Source of the DNA: Petaurus breviceps papuanus
Taxonomy: Eukaryota; Chordata; Mammalia; Diprotodontia; Petauridae
Reading direction: 5' to 3'
NCBI GenBank assembly: GCA_028583685.1
Contig: JAMXIF010001253.1
Span: 28,282,158-28,346,157, forward strand
DNA length: 64,000 nt
Shown: one piece after another, positions 24,401 through 36,545 of the stretch
Layout of the letters: each line of letters begins with the position of its first letter
How positions within the stretch are numbered: position 1 is the stretch's first letter
The notes under the pieces: model-generated
Database searches by the model: none
What the model was told of the DNA's origin: nothing
Seen by the model: only the letters and a program-made list of their open reading frames with translations
Translations under genes and position numbers: made by a program

Positions 24401-25956
24401 ATTTTTAGGGTACGTTTTCTTAGTCCCTTCCTTACACCAGGAGGTAAGCAGTGTGATCTTTAAAAGGCTGCTCAGAAATCCAGAGGGCTGCCAGACTCAC
24501 TGCTGCTTCCTATGGTCTGGGCTACCATGTGCAGGATTTTGACTACAGCTCCCATTGTAGCTGCACCTGCTGCTTCATCACTTGCCTGTTGCCACAGGAC
24601 TTTGAGATAGGTAAAAATGGAATGGGATGGGTGATGTCTTTTGATTTATGTGTAAATTTGATATAAGTGAGGCAGAGTTGCATAAAGTCATCAGCCTCAC
24701 TCTCTACTCCAGAGACATCATAGTTCAGTGGAAGTACAGAATCAAGATGACTGGTGATGACTAAAGACGCAGTGGATGACCTTGGCATCTTTGATGTCTA
24801 ACTAAGCTCTAAGCCCTTTGTAGCACCTGCTTCAGCAGCCTTCATGGCCATTGGAACAGATTGTTCTCATCTTCCCATTCCACCAGTGGAGGTTTTCACA
24901 TGCTTGTGGTGGACACCCCCCTAACTCACCAATGGGTCTGAGACCCCCTCAGTTACCCTCAACCTGGTTTAGCCCGTCTCCTGAAATGATTTACCAGGGT
25001 CTGGCCACTGGGAATGCTACAGCTTCTTGGAGCCACAGGTAAGAATTAGGTGGAACAGGTGTACACGGAAGGTGGAAAGCAGTACTAAAAAGTGCTCAGC
25101 ATCCTTCACGCCAGAGGTGCTAGTCTTCCCTGAACAAACCCTGCATCCCACTTTAGCATTACAATCCCCTGTGATGAATATGACATCTTTCTTTTGGCGT
25201 TATTTCTGGAAATAACTTCTAGAAGATGTTGTAGGTATTCATAGAGCTGATCAGTTTTGGCCTCTGGCATTAGTGGTTGTGTTTTATTACTGTGAAGTTG
25301 AACTTGTGATATCTTGGATTTGAAGAGATATCATTCAGTCACTTTTGAGATTATTCCCCAGTTCTGCTTTTCTCACCCTTTAATTGACTGTAAGGGCTAC
25401 TCCATTTCCTCTAAGGTCTTCTTGTCCATGGTTGTATATGTAGTGATCACCTGAATAAATTCATCCATTCTGGTACATTTAAGTTCACTAACATCTTGTC
25501 TTTCTTTAATTTTTCTGTCTCCTGTTTGACCACGCCCAGCTTACTTTGGTTCCTTACATTCCAGGTTCCTATGCAACATTATTCTTTATAGCATTGGATT
25601 TACCTTTCATCACCAGACATATTTGCAGCTGAGTTTCCTCTCAGCTTTGGCTTAGCCAGTTTGTTAATACTGGAACTACTTGTAGTTGTCTTCTGTTCTT
25701 TCCCAGTAGCATATTGGACACCTTCTGATTTGAGGGGCCCATCTTCTGATGTCATCTTTTTTTTTAAAAACCATTTTAGTACTGTCCATAGGGTTTTATT
25801 GGCAAAGATACTGGAGTGGTTTGCTATTTCCTTCACCTTTTGTCAGGACTCTCCATTATGACTTGTCTTTCTTGGGTAACCCTATGCAGCATAGCTCATA
25901 GTTTCACTGATCTACACGAGCCCCTCTGCCATGATAAGGCAGTGATCTAGGGGGAG
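21499..25956 (-). mobile_element. RTE/BovB-clade LINE, full length but decayed
   Basis: A perfect 11-bp duplication AATTCAGTAAT (21488-21498 and 25957-25967) encloses 4.46 kb read on the minus strand. Near 24.3-24.0 kb a frame encodes an APE-type endonuclease start (TIGTWN-like PLTIGTWNVCTLKDN, then RPERKTALVARELSRYRI). Near 22.3-22.1 kb the reverse transcriptase core appears as NNLRYANDTTLMAESEKEL, with the catalytic YADD now YAND. Near 21.8-21.6 kb the C-terminal conserved block (PKLKLKYFGHIIRREDSLEK) is seen. These are hallmarks of the RTE/BovB group. Frameshifts and stops break the ORF in many places, so it is inactive. The minus-strand 3' end carries the text shared with RTE-tailed SINEs (TCATGAAGAGTCACGAC). 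Confidence 0.9.
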
Positions 25957-26264
25957 AATTCAGTAATACAGAATCCAAAGACTTTTTTATTTCAAACTAG
26001 AAATAATATGCTTGGATTTTCTAAAAAGTCAACAATTGATATTTCAAAGCAGGAATAAATTATTATAGCATTTGAGGAATAGATTGAAGGGAATTTCTTC
26101 TATACATTATCAGGCATTGACCATAACTTTCTTAAAAAATCAGTCTCTTAACATCCTCTAAAGAGCATTTTCTTACCTTTCCCTAGCATGTACTTATAAA
26201 AGGGGGAAAATCTTAACAGAGAGGAGAAAGAAGCGGGTCTCTTAGTCTGCAGTAACCCATTCTT

Positions 26265-26424
26265 TTTTTTTTTTTTAAGCAATCGGGGTTAAGTAACTTG
26301 CTCAAGGTTACACGGCCAGTTATTTCTGGGTGTGGTGCTGAGTATTTGAGCCCGGGATTCGATCTCCAGGTCATCCTGACACTGGAGCCGGTGCTCTTAC
26401 TCGCTGAGCCACCTGGCCGCCCCT
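26265..26424 (-). mobile_element. tRNA-derived SINE monomer, right-monomer type
   Basis: Antisense monomer with the right-monomer variant TTATTTCTGGGTGTGGTGCT and its own duplication TGCAGTAACCCATTCTT (26248-26264) and TGCAGTAACTCATTCTT (26425-26441). Many CpGs remain, suggesting a fairly young copy. Confidence 0.92.
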
Positions 26425-26509
26425 TGCAGTAACTCATTCTTGTCAAGGATGATGCAGTCTGAATATTTGTGAAAAGAGAGAGGTGATATAATATAATAGA
26501 CTAAGTAGG

Positions 26510-26640
26510 GAAAGAGGCAACATGATATTGTGGATAGTGTCCTGGGCTTGGAATCAAGAAGACTTGGGTTCAGATCCTACCTTTTAAAAACTCTTAAGTC
26601 CCAAGACCTTACCTACTAAGTTGTGATTTACAGTGTCCTA
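26510..26640 (+). mobile_element. MIR SINE, partial
   Basis: AGTGTCCTGGGCTTGGAATC, AAGAAGACTTGGGTTCAGAT is the tRNA-like head of MIR; the tail is degraded. Confidence 0.6.
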
Positions 26641-26669
26641 TAGTGAGGAATAACAGTTTCTTCTAAGCA

Positions 26670-26905
26670 GACAATAACAACAGTAACTAGCATTTATATA
26701 GCACTTTAAGGTTTGTAAGTGCTCTCTCTGTATTATCTTATTTGATTCTTACAACAGCCTTGTGAAGTAGATGTTATTGCAATCCCTATTTTACCTGAGG
26801 AAACTGAGGCTTAGAAGTTACATGACAGCATTGGGGTAGGATTCAAACTATGTATTTTCCTGGCTTTTTCTGACACGTTATCCACTGCCCACCTCCTAGC
26901 TGCTT
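26670..26905 (+). mobile_element. CORE-SINE (Mar1/MIR-like)
   Basis: AACTAGCATTTATATAGCAC, TATTATCTTATTTGATTCTT, ATTTTACCTGAGGAAACTGA and a head-like GTTATCCACTGCCCACCTCC show the same family as at 4.44 and 18.82 kb. Confidence 0.75.
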
Positions 26906-27189
26906 ATATGTTAGGGTGCTTTGATTTCAAGTTCTTAACTTTGCAACTTCTTTCTATGTTATTTTAGGCTAAGTCATTGTAACTGAGTATGTTATATTCA
27001 TGTAAGGATGTGAAGCTACAGTATAAAATGATTCTTACTCTTTTCTTCTTCAGTTTACTGAAAGGCAAGGACTTTCATGGTATGACAATAATAATGATGG
27101 TGAAATAGGCCCAATTTTTTTTCTCAGTTTAATATCCCTTTCCAAGCCAAGTGTCTGCATATCTTTTCCCTGAAAAAGAGAGTCACTAC

Positions 27190-27870
27190 TGAGTGATGTG
27201 GGAAAATTGGGACACTAATACCCTGTTGGTGGAATTGTGAATTGTTCTAGTCATTTTGGAGAACAGTCTGGTATTATGCCCAAGGAGTTATAAAGCTATA
27301 TATATCCTTTGGCCTAGCAATACCAATAATAGGTCTGCTTCCCAAGGTAATCAGGGAAAAAGGAAAATATCCTATATGTTCCAAAATATTTATAGCAGCT
27401 CTCTTTGTGGTGGCAAAGAATTGGAATTTGAGGGAATGCCCATCAATTTGGGAATGGTTGAACAAATTGTGGTATATGATTGTGATAGAATACTACTGTC
27501 CTGTAAGAAAGGATGATTTTAGAAAAGCATAGAAAGACTTGCATGAAATAATGAAAAGTGAAATGAGCAGAACTGAGAGAACATTGTTCTAACAATAACT
27601 GAATGACTGAGTTATTCTACGTATTATCAATACTCAAAATAACTACAAAGGACCTATGAAGGAAGATGCCGTTTACCTCTAGAGAAAGAACTGATAAAGA
27701 AGAAAGAATTGATAAATGGAAGTATGCATAGTATAGTTTTACATATATTTATAGCTATATATCTGTGTCAAATGGTACCCTTCTCAAATTTGGGATGGGG
27801 AGGAAGGGAGAGACTTAAGAAATTAAAATGTAAGAAAATAAATAAAATTTAACTTAATAAAAGGAGTCAC
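27190..27870 (+). mobile_element. L1 3' UTR, sense, with A-rich end
   Basis: In sense orientation it gives the order seen in antisense elsewhere: GTTGGTGGAATTGTGAATTG, TCATTTTGGAGAACAGTCTG, AATACTACTGTCCTGTAAGA, AGTGAAATGAGCAGAACTGA, and an end AAATAAATAAAATTTAAC. It is 5'-truncated and has no ORF2. Confidence 0.8.
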
Positions 27871-27957
27871 TACTGATGCCTTTGCTGAGTATTATAGATT
27901 GTGGAAGTTCATTTCAATTCTATTACTATGTTACTGCTTTAATGATTGTTTTTTTTT

Positions 27958-30900
27958 TAAATATATTTTATACTGAACCAGCCACGTACCTTCAATTTCC
28001 TGCTGGGCATGCCCCTTGAGGGAAGGTGGCAAGGGACCTGACTGACTTCCATGTACTCCAACCAGACTTCCCCTGAATAAGACTTGTTGGTACCTCAGCT
28101 TGGAAGAGGAGCAAGACATTCCTCTGACCATACCCTTCCATCTTCTTCTGGGCATGCACCCTGAGAGAAGACTTTTAGGGTCAGGTAGTAGGGCTTCCAC
28201 TCAGGCAAGTGCAAGGCAACTTCCACTTCCTGTTGCCAGTCAGATCTTCTGTCTGCAATTTGGAGAGCCTCTAGTGAGAAGAGGAGTAGCCCCTTCCACT
28301 CAGGGATGAACATTCTCACACCTGGGTATATGCTACATATTCCTGTGATTCCAAACACCTGCAGGGTCATCATCCAAATCCCATTCCCCATCCCCCTGCC
28401 TGATTCCTTATTCCCATCCACTCAACCCTCCCACCCCAAAGTCCCAACCAAATGCTACCTACCCCTTCTACTTTGCCCACTGCCCTTCATCTTAAATTTT
28501 TTCCTCTCCTACTTCCAGATTCTAGCTATCACTGAAACCTGGCTCCCCAAGATGATACAACCATCCTGGCTTCCCCTCCCAGTATTGGGTTTACTTTCAT
28601 TCTACGAGGCTCACTGGTTAGAACAGAGGAGTTGGAAAATTCCTTGCTCACAATTACCACTTTCAGGTTCTCACTCTTATCTCCATCACTAAGTGACCTA
28701 TCTTTCTTTGAGGTTCATGCAATTCATATCTATCACTCAATCAAAATCCTAGTGTCTATTGTCTATAGACCTTTGAGATATTCCCCTTCTCCCTCAGTGA
28801 GTTCAGTATCTGCCTCACAATGTTTCTCCTCCCCAACTCCTGCCATCATACTAGGGGACTTAAGTATACATATTGACTCTCCTTCAAAAACTATAACCAC
28901 TCAATTCCTCAACCTACTGATTTTGTATGATATCACTCCTCCATCTTACCTCAGACACACACAAGAATGGTCATATCCTTTATTTCTTCATCACCTACAA
29001 ATGCACCACCTTCATGTTTAAGAATGCTGAAATCCCATTATCTGACCATAATCTATTGCTTTTCCTCTTCTTCCTCTTTCATCCCCCACCAGATCCTATT
29101 TTTTGTCCATACTGTGTCCTCTAATCCCTTAACCTCTCAATTCTCTCCCAGGATATCTCCCCTGCAGTAACCATTCTCTCCTCTTTTTTCCATCTTGACC
29201 TCATGGTGAACCAGTTCCACTCTACATTGCCCTCTTCTCTTGATTCCCTGGCCCCCTTAACATATCTGGCCTGAAAAGTCTCTGTCTTGGATCACTGCCA
29301 CCATTTGCTGCTTTTGCTTCTACAAATGTGCTGTTGAATATGGGTAGGAGAAAAATCACACAACAGTTTTGATTGGGCCCACTACAGATTTGTGTTACAC
29401 AACCTCAATGGGACTTTCACTGCTGCTATGCAATCCTTTTACATTTCCTTTATTCCACTCACTACAGTGACTTTCACAAATCTTTTTATCCCTTCTCAGA
29501 CCTTCCAGGGCTCCCTCTGCCATACAACCCTCTTAGCTGAGAGCCTTGCCTCATATTTACCCCCCCCAAAATGAGGCCACTTACCTTAAGCTCCTTTTTT
29601 TTCCCTCTTTCCTCATCTCATGTCATTTATATGCCTTCTGTTACTACCTTCAACCCTGTCTTACAAGGAGAGATGGTCTTACTCTTTACCAAGGCCAACC
29701 CCTCTGCCTGCACAAGTGATCTCATTCCATCCCATCTCTTCCAACAAATTTCTCCCTTTGTCGTCCCTGCTCTATCACCTTATCTTCAATTTCTCCATCT
29801 ATTGGCTCATTTCTTACTGCCTACAAACATGTCCATTTCTCTCCTTTCTCCTTAAAACACCCTCACTTGATTGATCCCTCTGTTCCCTCTAACTATTGTC
29901 CTGTATCTTTTCTGTTCTTGGTAGCTAAACTCCTTGAAAAGGCTATCTATGATAGATACTGCCACTCTTTCTCCACTTATTCACTTCTTAGTCTCTTAAA
30001 ATCTTGCTTCTGACATCATTCCACCAAAACTGATCTCTCCAAAGCTACTATTGATCTCTTAATTGCCACATCAAAAATGACCTTTTCTCAGTCTTCATTC
30101 TTTATCTCTCTATAGCCTTTGGCACTATTGATAATACTCTTTTCCTTGGTATTTCTACTCTCTAGGTTTTTGGGATGCCACTTTCTCTTGGTTCTTCTCT
30201 TACCTGTCTGACTACCCTTCTCAGTTTCCTTTGCTCGATCCTCATCCATGTTATGGATACACTACAGGTTCTAGCCTATGTCCCCTTTTCCTCTCCTTCT
30301 ATACTACTTCACTTGGTGGTCTTATCAGCTGTAGTGGAAATTACCATGATGATCCTCAGATCTGTCTGTCCTGCCCCAACTTTACCTGGCCTCCAGTCTC
30401 TTGTCTCTTACTATCTATTGGACATCTTGAACTAGATATTCTGTAGATATCTTAAACTTATCATGTCTAAACTGAACTCATTTTCTTTCTCCCTAAGCCT
30501 TCCCTCCCAATCACACTGCTAATTTTGCTCTTACTCTTGAGAACACTACCATTCCAGTCATTGATCCTCACAATCCAGTCATTCCTGACTCCTCACTCTC
30601 TCTGACCTTCTCCTTCCCCATTCATTTTGTTGCCAGTGTTTTTCGAGTTCACCTTTCTAACATCTCTTGAACATGTTACCTTCTCTCTTTTGACATTGCT
30701 ACCACTTAGGTGCAGGTTCTCATTACCTCACACTTGTACTATTGCAGTAGTTTACTGATAGATTTGCCTGCCTTGAGTCTCTATGAACTCTAATCCATCC
30801 TTTATTCAGCTGCCAAAGTGATTTTCCTGTGTGGGTATGACTGTGTTTCTGCTCTGCTTAATAAATTCTGGTGGGCTCCCTGTGACCTTCAGGATCAAAT

Positions 30901-31370
30901 ATAAAATTCTTTGGTGTTGAAAGCCCTTTATAACCTAACTTCCCTCTCACCTTTCCAATCATCTAACACCTTACTCCCTACCACGTACTCTTTGATCCAG
31001 TAACACTGTCCTCCTTGCTGTTCTGTGAACAAGACACTCGAGGTTCCAGGTTTCTTTGGCTGTCTCCTATGCATGGAACACTCTCCTCATTTCTGCCTTT
31101 TGGTGTCCTTGGTTTCCTTCAGATTCCATCTTCTACAGGAAATCTTTCTCCATTTCTCCCTAATGCTAGTGTCTTGACTTTTTTTTGATTATTTCCTCTT
31201 TATCATTTGTATATAATTCATTTGAACATGTCTGATTTGCTTGTCTTCCCCAGTAGATTTTGAGCTCTTTGAGGTCAGGGACTGTCTTTTGCCATTCTTT
31301 TTATCCTCAGAGCATAGCATAGTGACTGATGCATAGTAGGCACTTAATGAATGTTTTTTTTGACAGAATT
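27958..31370 (+). mobile_element. L2 LINE, near full length, decayed
   Basis: At about 3.4 kb it approaches the usual full L2 length. The 5' part (27.98-28.30 kb) holds two imperfect tandem blocks sharing CTGGGCATGC. The endonuclease is marked by ILAITETWLP (about 28.52 kb), VYRPL (28.76 kb) and ILGDLSIHIDSPS (28.85 kb). The reverse transcriptase is marked by GFWDATFSWF (30.17 kb) and YHDDPQI in place of YADDTQI (30.34 kb). The 3' end is L2-like (GAGGTCAGGGACTGTCTTTT, then AGTAGGCACTTAATGAATG). Frames are broken many times. It is the longest L2 in the window. Confidence 0.85.
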
Positions 31371-31799
31371 GTGGGTTGCTATGGACAAAGTATTCATCAT
31401 CTAGTGGCTAGACTTTTGGTAATGAGACTGTACTTAGACACATTGGTTCTTGGAGAGTACATACAGTCTGTGGCTTTTAGGTGCTAAACACAAGAATTGT
31501 GTTTAGGATTGGGAGTGGTGAGGTAGATTTTTTGTTTTTGTTTTAAAAAACTCTGAAGTTTTAAAAGGCATAAGTGCCACATTCTAACATAGTTTCTCCT
31601 TGCCACCTTTGACAGTAGTGAAAAGGGAGTAGTTTAAATAGGGATTTGTCAGTAATTGGCTGTTATCAAAAATGCTTTGAAAATATATCTTAATTTTATT
31701 TTCTTTTACTGAGTGATAGTGTTTAATATAAAGTATAGATTTTATGTAAAACATATATACCCCCATTATTGATGTATCATTCTTCAAACATAAGTATAC

Positions 31800-32338
31800 T
31801 GAAAATAATCCTGCTTGTCATTTTATTTCATTGCACAATAATATTCCATCACAATCATATACTACAGTTTGTTTAGCCAATTCCCTAATCAATGGGCATC
31901 CCTTTGATTTACAATTTTTTTTTTCTTTTTGGAGGGGGGAAGACTGGGCAATCGGTGTTAAGTGACTTACCCAAGGTCACATGGCTAGTAAGTGGTAAGT
32001 GTCTGAGGTCAGATTTGAACTCAGGACCTCCTGCCTCCAGGGCCAGTGCTCTATTCACTGTACCACCTAGCTGCCCCTTGATTTCCAATTCTTAACCACC
32101 AAAGAAAGAGCTGCTATAAATATTTTTGTACAGATAGGTCCTTTCCTTTCCCTTTTTTTGGGATGTCTTTGGGATATAGACCTAGTAGTGCCATTGCTGG
32201 GTCAAAGGCATAGTTTATAACCCTTTATATACTTTTGGGTATAGTTCCAAATTGCTCTTCAGAATGGTTGGATCAGTTTACAACTGTACCAACAGTGCAT
32301 TAGTGTCCTAGTTTTCCCACAACCCCCCCATAAATTGA
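31800..32338 (-). mobile_element. L1 3' region, interrupted by a SINE
   Basis: Antisense L1 text runs from AATATTCCATCACAATCATA through AATGGGCATCCC, resumes after the SINE at GAGCTGCTATAAATATTTTT and reaches TTCCAAATTGCTCTTCAGAA. It parallels 44.96-45.27 kb. Confidence 0.8.
31917..32077 (-). mobile_element. tRNA-derived SINE (WSINE-type)
   Basis: Antisense copy inside the L1, flanked by TTGATTTACAATT (31904-31916) and TTGATTTCCAATT (32078-32090). Confidence 0.92.
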
Positions 32339-32345
32339 AGCTTTT

Positions 32346-32501
32346 TTTTTTTTTTTTGCTTTTTGGAGGGCAGTTGGGGTTGAGTGACTTGCCTAAGGTC
32401 ACACGGCTAGTTTTTGTGTTAAGTGTCTGAGGTCGGATTTGAACTCAGGTCCTCCTGACTCCAGGGCCCATGCTCTATTCACTGCGCCACCTAGCTGCCC
32501 C
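32346..32501 (-). mobile_element. tRNA-derived SINE (WSINE-type)
   Basis: Antisense copy with a full head CCACCTAGCTGCCCC; flanks AAGCTTTT on both sides form a short duplication. Confidence 0.88.
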
Positions 32502-32649
32502 AAAGCTTTTTAACCTCCAGTTGATTCTTTTTACTACTAGGAGCAAAAAAAAAAACAACTTAGAAAACCTCTGAAGTGCTGTATACTTGCTTATAAGGGA
32601 AGAGACTGGAGAGATTAGCTTTGATATTATGTTCTTTTCTTGGGTAGCC

Positions 32650-32880
32650 TAGAGAAGTCAACTAACATTTACTAGTCAGCATTCATTAAGTGCCTACTAT
32701 GTGCCAGTTCCTGTGCTAAGTGCTGGGGATACAATGAAAGTAAAAGAAAAAAACAACCCAAATTATAACAAAAACAAAACCAGTCCTTCCTCTCAAGGAG
32801 CTCACAGTTTAATGATAAAGAGAGTAAGAAACTAGTTGTGATCATTGAAGGGATGTAGGCAGAGCAGTCCCTAGGAGAAG
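32650..32880 (-). mobile_element. L2 LINE 3' end, antisense
   Basis: CATTCATTAAGTGCCTACTA, TGTGCTAAGTGCTGGGGATA and CTCAAGGAGCTCACAGTTTA are the reverse of the L2 3' end. Confidence 0.75.
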
Positions 32881-33121
32881 AAGAGGAGGAGGATGGTTTT
32901 AATTAAAAAAAAAAAACAAGCAGGAAGTCCTGGTTCTTGAATAAGCGACTTAGGCCCTTCTTCCTAGATCCTTAAATCCTCTAGAACCATCTCTTCTCCC
33001 CTTCAATGGCCCCTGCTGCCTTTGCTGGACTGGAGCTTTTTATCTAGGTCATGGCATGTACCATCAGTCACTTGAGACTGGGGGAATTTTTCTATGTGTG
33101 TGCGTGGGAGGCGGGGGTGGG

Positions 33122-33175
33122 GAGAGAAAGAGAGACACAGAGAAAGACAGAGAGACAGAGAGAGACAGAGAGAGT
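33122..33175. repeat. GA/CA-rich simple repeat
   Basis: Irregular run of GAGAGACA units on the + strand. Confidence 0.85.
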
Positions 33176-33404
33176 TAGTTTGTTTCCAGTACCTTTGAGA
33201 TAGCAGAAAGTGAATTCCTGGCCTTGGGATTCTCAGTTTTTTCTCAGTAGTAAACATTGTTCTCTACAGTAGATAAGTAAAGTGCAGTACAAGTCAGTCT
33301 ATTGTTGCCACACAGTTCTTTTGAGATAGTCTAACATTTTTTTTTTTTACTGAAACTTCAAGGAAATTCCAAGTACTGCATCTAGGTTTGGGTCTTTACT
33401 ATGT

Positions 33405-34255
33405 CAGTTGGTCAATCAGTCAATCAATCAAGCATGCAAGCAAGTATTATTAATCAAGAGCTTCTTAAGCTTTTACTATGTGCCTGGCACTGTACTAAGT
33501 GCTGGAATGCAAAGAAAGGTAAAATCATGGTTTCTGTTCTCGAGGAATTCATATCTTATTGGGGGAAATAGCATGCAACCAATTATGTGCATGTAAGATA
33601 TATGTAGTTGAATGAGAGGTAAAATTGGGAGACATTAGCACTGGGAGAGGCCTGAAAGGCTTTATTCAGAAGGTGATATTTAAGCTGACTTGAACAAAGT
33701 GTTATATGTGAAGAATTTTGAGAAGGCCAGTGTCACTGGATTATAATGTGTGAAAGGGAGTAAAGTGTAAGAAGACTATAAAGATAGGAAGGGACAAGAC
33801 TGAAGGACATTAACTGCCAACCAGAGGATTTTATATTTGATCCTAGAGTAGGTAATAGGAAGACATTGGAGTTTATTGAGTAGGGATATCTATGCTTCAG
33901 GAATTTGGGTAGAGGATGTGAGTAAGGAGAGACCTGAGTCAGGGAAATGACAGAGAAGGCTATTGCAACAGTCCAGGCATGAGGAGATGAAAGTTTGCAG
34001 CAAAGTGGTAACTGTGTGAGTGGAGAGAAGGGAATGTTTTATGTGAGTAATGTGAAGGTAATAACTGCAATATGTGGCAGCAGTTTGTATTATGTGGAGT
34101 GAGTGTGAGAAAAAAAGTTGAGGATGGCATTGAAGCTATGAGTCTGGGCAACTAGTGGTGCCTACAATAATTGAGAAATTTGGAAGAGGGGAGGATTTAG
34201 GGGGGAAGGTAAATTCTGTTTTGGACATGTTGAGTTTGGGATGCCTTTTAGTCAC
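33405..34255 (-). mobile_element. L2 LINE fragment, antisense
   Basis: It runs from the reversed 3' end (CTATGTGCCTGGCACTGTAC) through GGCCAGTGTCACTGGATTAT, AGAGGATTTTATATTTGATC, TATTGCAACAGTCCAGGCAT and GTTTTGGACATGTTGAGTTT, all in L2 antisense order. No frame survives. Confidence 0.85.
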
Positions 34256-34789
34256 CCTGAGCCTCAATTTCCTCATCTGTATCTCATAGGGCTGTTATGA
34301 GTGAAGTGGTTTGGGATTGCTGGGAACCCCAAAATGTCAGGGTACAAGGTAGTGTCTGTCTGGAATGAATTCACGCACTCAAACCATCTTCCAGTCAAAT
34401 GACAAAGTTTACTGTAACACCAACAAAGTGGGTGAAGTTTTTAAGGAACCTGCAAATTGATGAGGATGGTGCTGATGTTTATATACAAAAGGGACAGTGA
34501 GAGGATTTAGATGGGATTAAGGGAATGGTAAGTAGTCTGGGGTGCTCCAGGTACAACAGTGAAAGGAATGTCAGATAAGCTAATTAGGTGATCTAGGTGG
34601 GTTTGAGGAGTGGTTGGTATATGCAGATAGTCTGGAGTGGTGCCAGTGATCTGGGCTGCTGAGATGTATGGGATAGTTCAGGAATTGGGTTGCCTCTAGA
34701 AGCATGGTCTTTTCCTTTTAGGGGTCCAGGTCCCATCACCCCATCACTGAGGATCTACACTACAAAGTGTTATGATAAATATGAGTTGT

Positions 34790-35220
34790 GATTGGAGAGT
34801 GAAAGACTCCTCCTAGAGCCTCCAGTTAAGGAGGCCAACTATTTCTTCATTTCCCACCAGGCTACCCTCTGCTACATTTCTTCATTATGCTCCCCAAATG
34901 TCTTTATCCTGGAAGATCACTTCAACACTGGAACTCATACCTCTGACCATGGGGCTCCTCCTAGAACCTCCATTTAAGCAGGGTGCCCAAGTCAGCCTTC
35001 TTTTCATTTCCTACCAGGTTACAACCCTCTGGACTTCTCCATCACCCCTTTCTTCCCCAGTATCTTTTCTCCATTACCTTTCAGCTTCCTTTTATGTGTT
35101 GTCTTCTCTGTGAGAATTCAAGCTTCTTGGGGACAAGAACTGTCTTTTTACTTGTATTTGTATTCTCAATACCATATCTGGCACATAGTAAGTGCTTAAT
35201 TAATGCTTGTTGACTGATTA
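34790..35220 (+). mobile_element. L2-tailed repeat, sense
   Basis: Two related blocks (CTCCTAGAGCCTCCAGTTAA and CTCCTAGAACCTCCATTTAA, about 170 bp apart) precede an L2-type 3' end (TTGGGGACAAGAACTGTCTT, TGGCACATAGTAAGTGCTTA). It may be an L2 3' end or an L2-dependent SINE. Confidence 0.55.
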
Positions 35221-35449
35221 CAGTTAGAATAATACCAGACTATATGCATGTACTCCTAGCTGTCATTCATTTTTAACATTGTATAAGATTGTTTTTGTAG
35301 GATGATATTTACTAACTTTTACAACACAATTTGTGTGATTATGGATTGCCTATATTTGGAGATACTCCCTTGGATTCCCCTCCACTCTGTTCCCAAACCT
35401 TGAAGTTAGATCTATTTAAGAAGAAAAGTTGCATTTTTACCTTTTGCTT

Positions 35450-35575
35450 TTTAAAGGAATTAAGACTTCTGACTTAAGTAGTGGATTGGAGATCTGGATT
35501 CAAATGCTGATTCTGATTTACACTATCTTTATGACCTTGGGCCAGTCACTTAACTTTTATGTGCCTCAGACCATT
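35450..35575 (+). mobile_element. MIR SINE, partial
   Basis: GGATTGGAGATCTGGATTCA, ACCTTGGGCCAGTCACTTAA and TGTGCCTCAGA form the first half of MIR. Confidence 0.6.
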
Positions 35576-36029
35576 CTTTAGGGTTTGTCTTCTAAGCTGC
35601 TAGGGGTTTCCACTTCCAGAGTTCCTGGCAGAAGACAGCTAAGCTCTAAAGTATTCATGAATTTTAATGGGATAATGTAGATGAGAGATTCGTACTGCAG
35701 GAAAAATTTGGACCACTGGGTTTGCTTCCAACTTTGAGATTCTTTTATTCCTTCATAGAAATGAATACTTTTATATGAATCTAGAGGGTGATTACAGCAT
35801 GATTTTTCTGGCTTCACAAAAATAAATAATTGCAATGTTTCTTTAAATATCAGATTTTTTTCTATGTGGTTAATATATGTAAGAATCACCACCAATTACA
35901 GGTAATAAAAATGAAGATAAAAACTGAAAAAAAATTATAATTTGAGTCAGTGTAGAAAATCAGCTTAATCAAAAAAAATTGTATGCAATTCTTCAGAAAA
36001 ACATGTTTTGCACAAAGTGAAGTGCAAAT

Positions 36030-36195
36030 AGAATAGTGATTAGTGACTGAAGTCATTAGGCATTTATTTACAAATGAGGAATTTTATTTTAGAGAGGTTA
36101 ACAGTGTTAATAGCCCAACACCATCAATGTTGTGAGAAATTAAGCCAGGATTCAAACACCCAGGTCCTTTGACTCCAAATTCAGTGCTCTTTATA
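36030..36195 (+). mobile_element. Old MIR/CORE-SINE-like fragment
   Basis: ACAAATGAGGAATTTTA, AGAGAGGTTAACAG, GCCAGGATTCAAACACCCAG and GTCCTTTGACTCCAAATTCA follow a CORE-SINE order. Confidence 0.5.
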
Positions 36196-36269
36196 GAGAT
36201 ATTTGTTAGATTAAATGGAACTAATATTGTTCTTGCTCCAAACCTGGCTGTTCTTCTTGGTGCCTTTGG

Positions 36270-36545
36270 GAAGCCCTTGTCATTGTTACTTGCTAAGTAA
36301 GTTGCTACCTTCACAATATCTGTCATATACATCCTCTTGTCTCCACTCACATAGCCACCACTTTGGTGTAGACTTTCATCTCCTCATGCCTAGACTGTTG
36401 CAATAGCCTGGGTCATTTTCTTGATTCAGGTTTCTCTCTACTCACATCCTTAGCTGCCAAAGTGATTTTCCTGAAGTATACATAGGTCTGACCATGCCAC
36501 CCCTACCATGTTGCCTTTTCGTTGCCCTCTTATATTGATGCTGAT
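36270..36545 (+). mobile_element. L2 LINE fragment, sense
   Basis: TTTCATCTCCTCATGCCTAG, ACTGTTGCAATAGCCTGG, AGCTGCCAAAGTGATTTTCC and GGTCTGACCATGCCACCCCT match the L2 region present at 30.75-30.85 kb. Confidence 0.7.

Noticed and set aside
28306-29021. Two overlapping 128-129-residue ORFs that could look like a gene
   Set aside because: They encode broken L2 endonuclease motifs (TETWL, ILGD) and belong to the LINE.
34310-34760. Possible LTR-like fragment between two L2 pieces
   Set aside because: The text has an LTR feel (CAAATGACAAAGTTTACTG) but no ends, target-site repeat or second copy could be found, so it is not listed as a feature.
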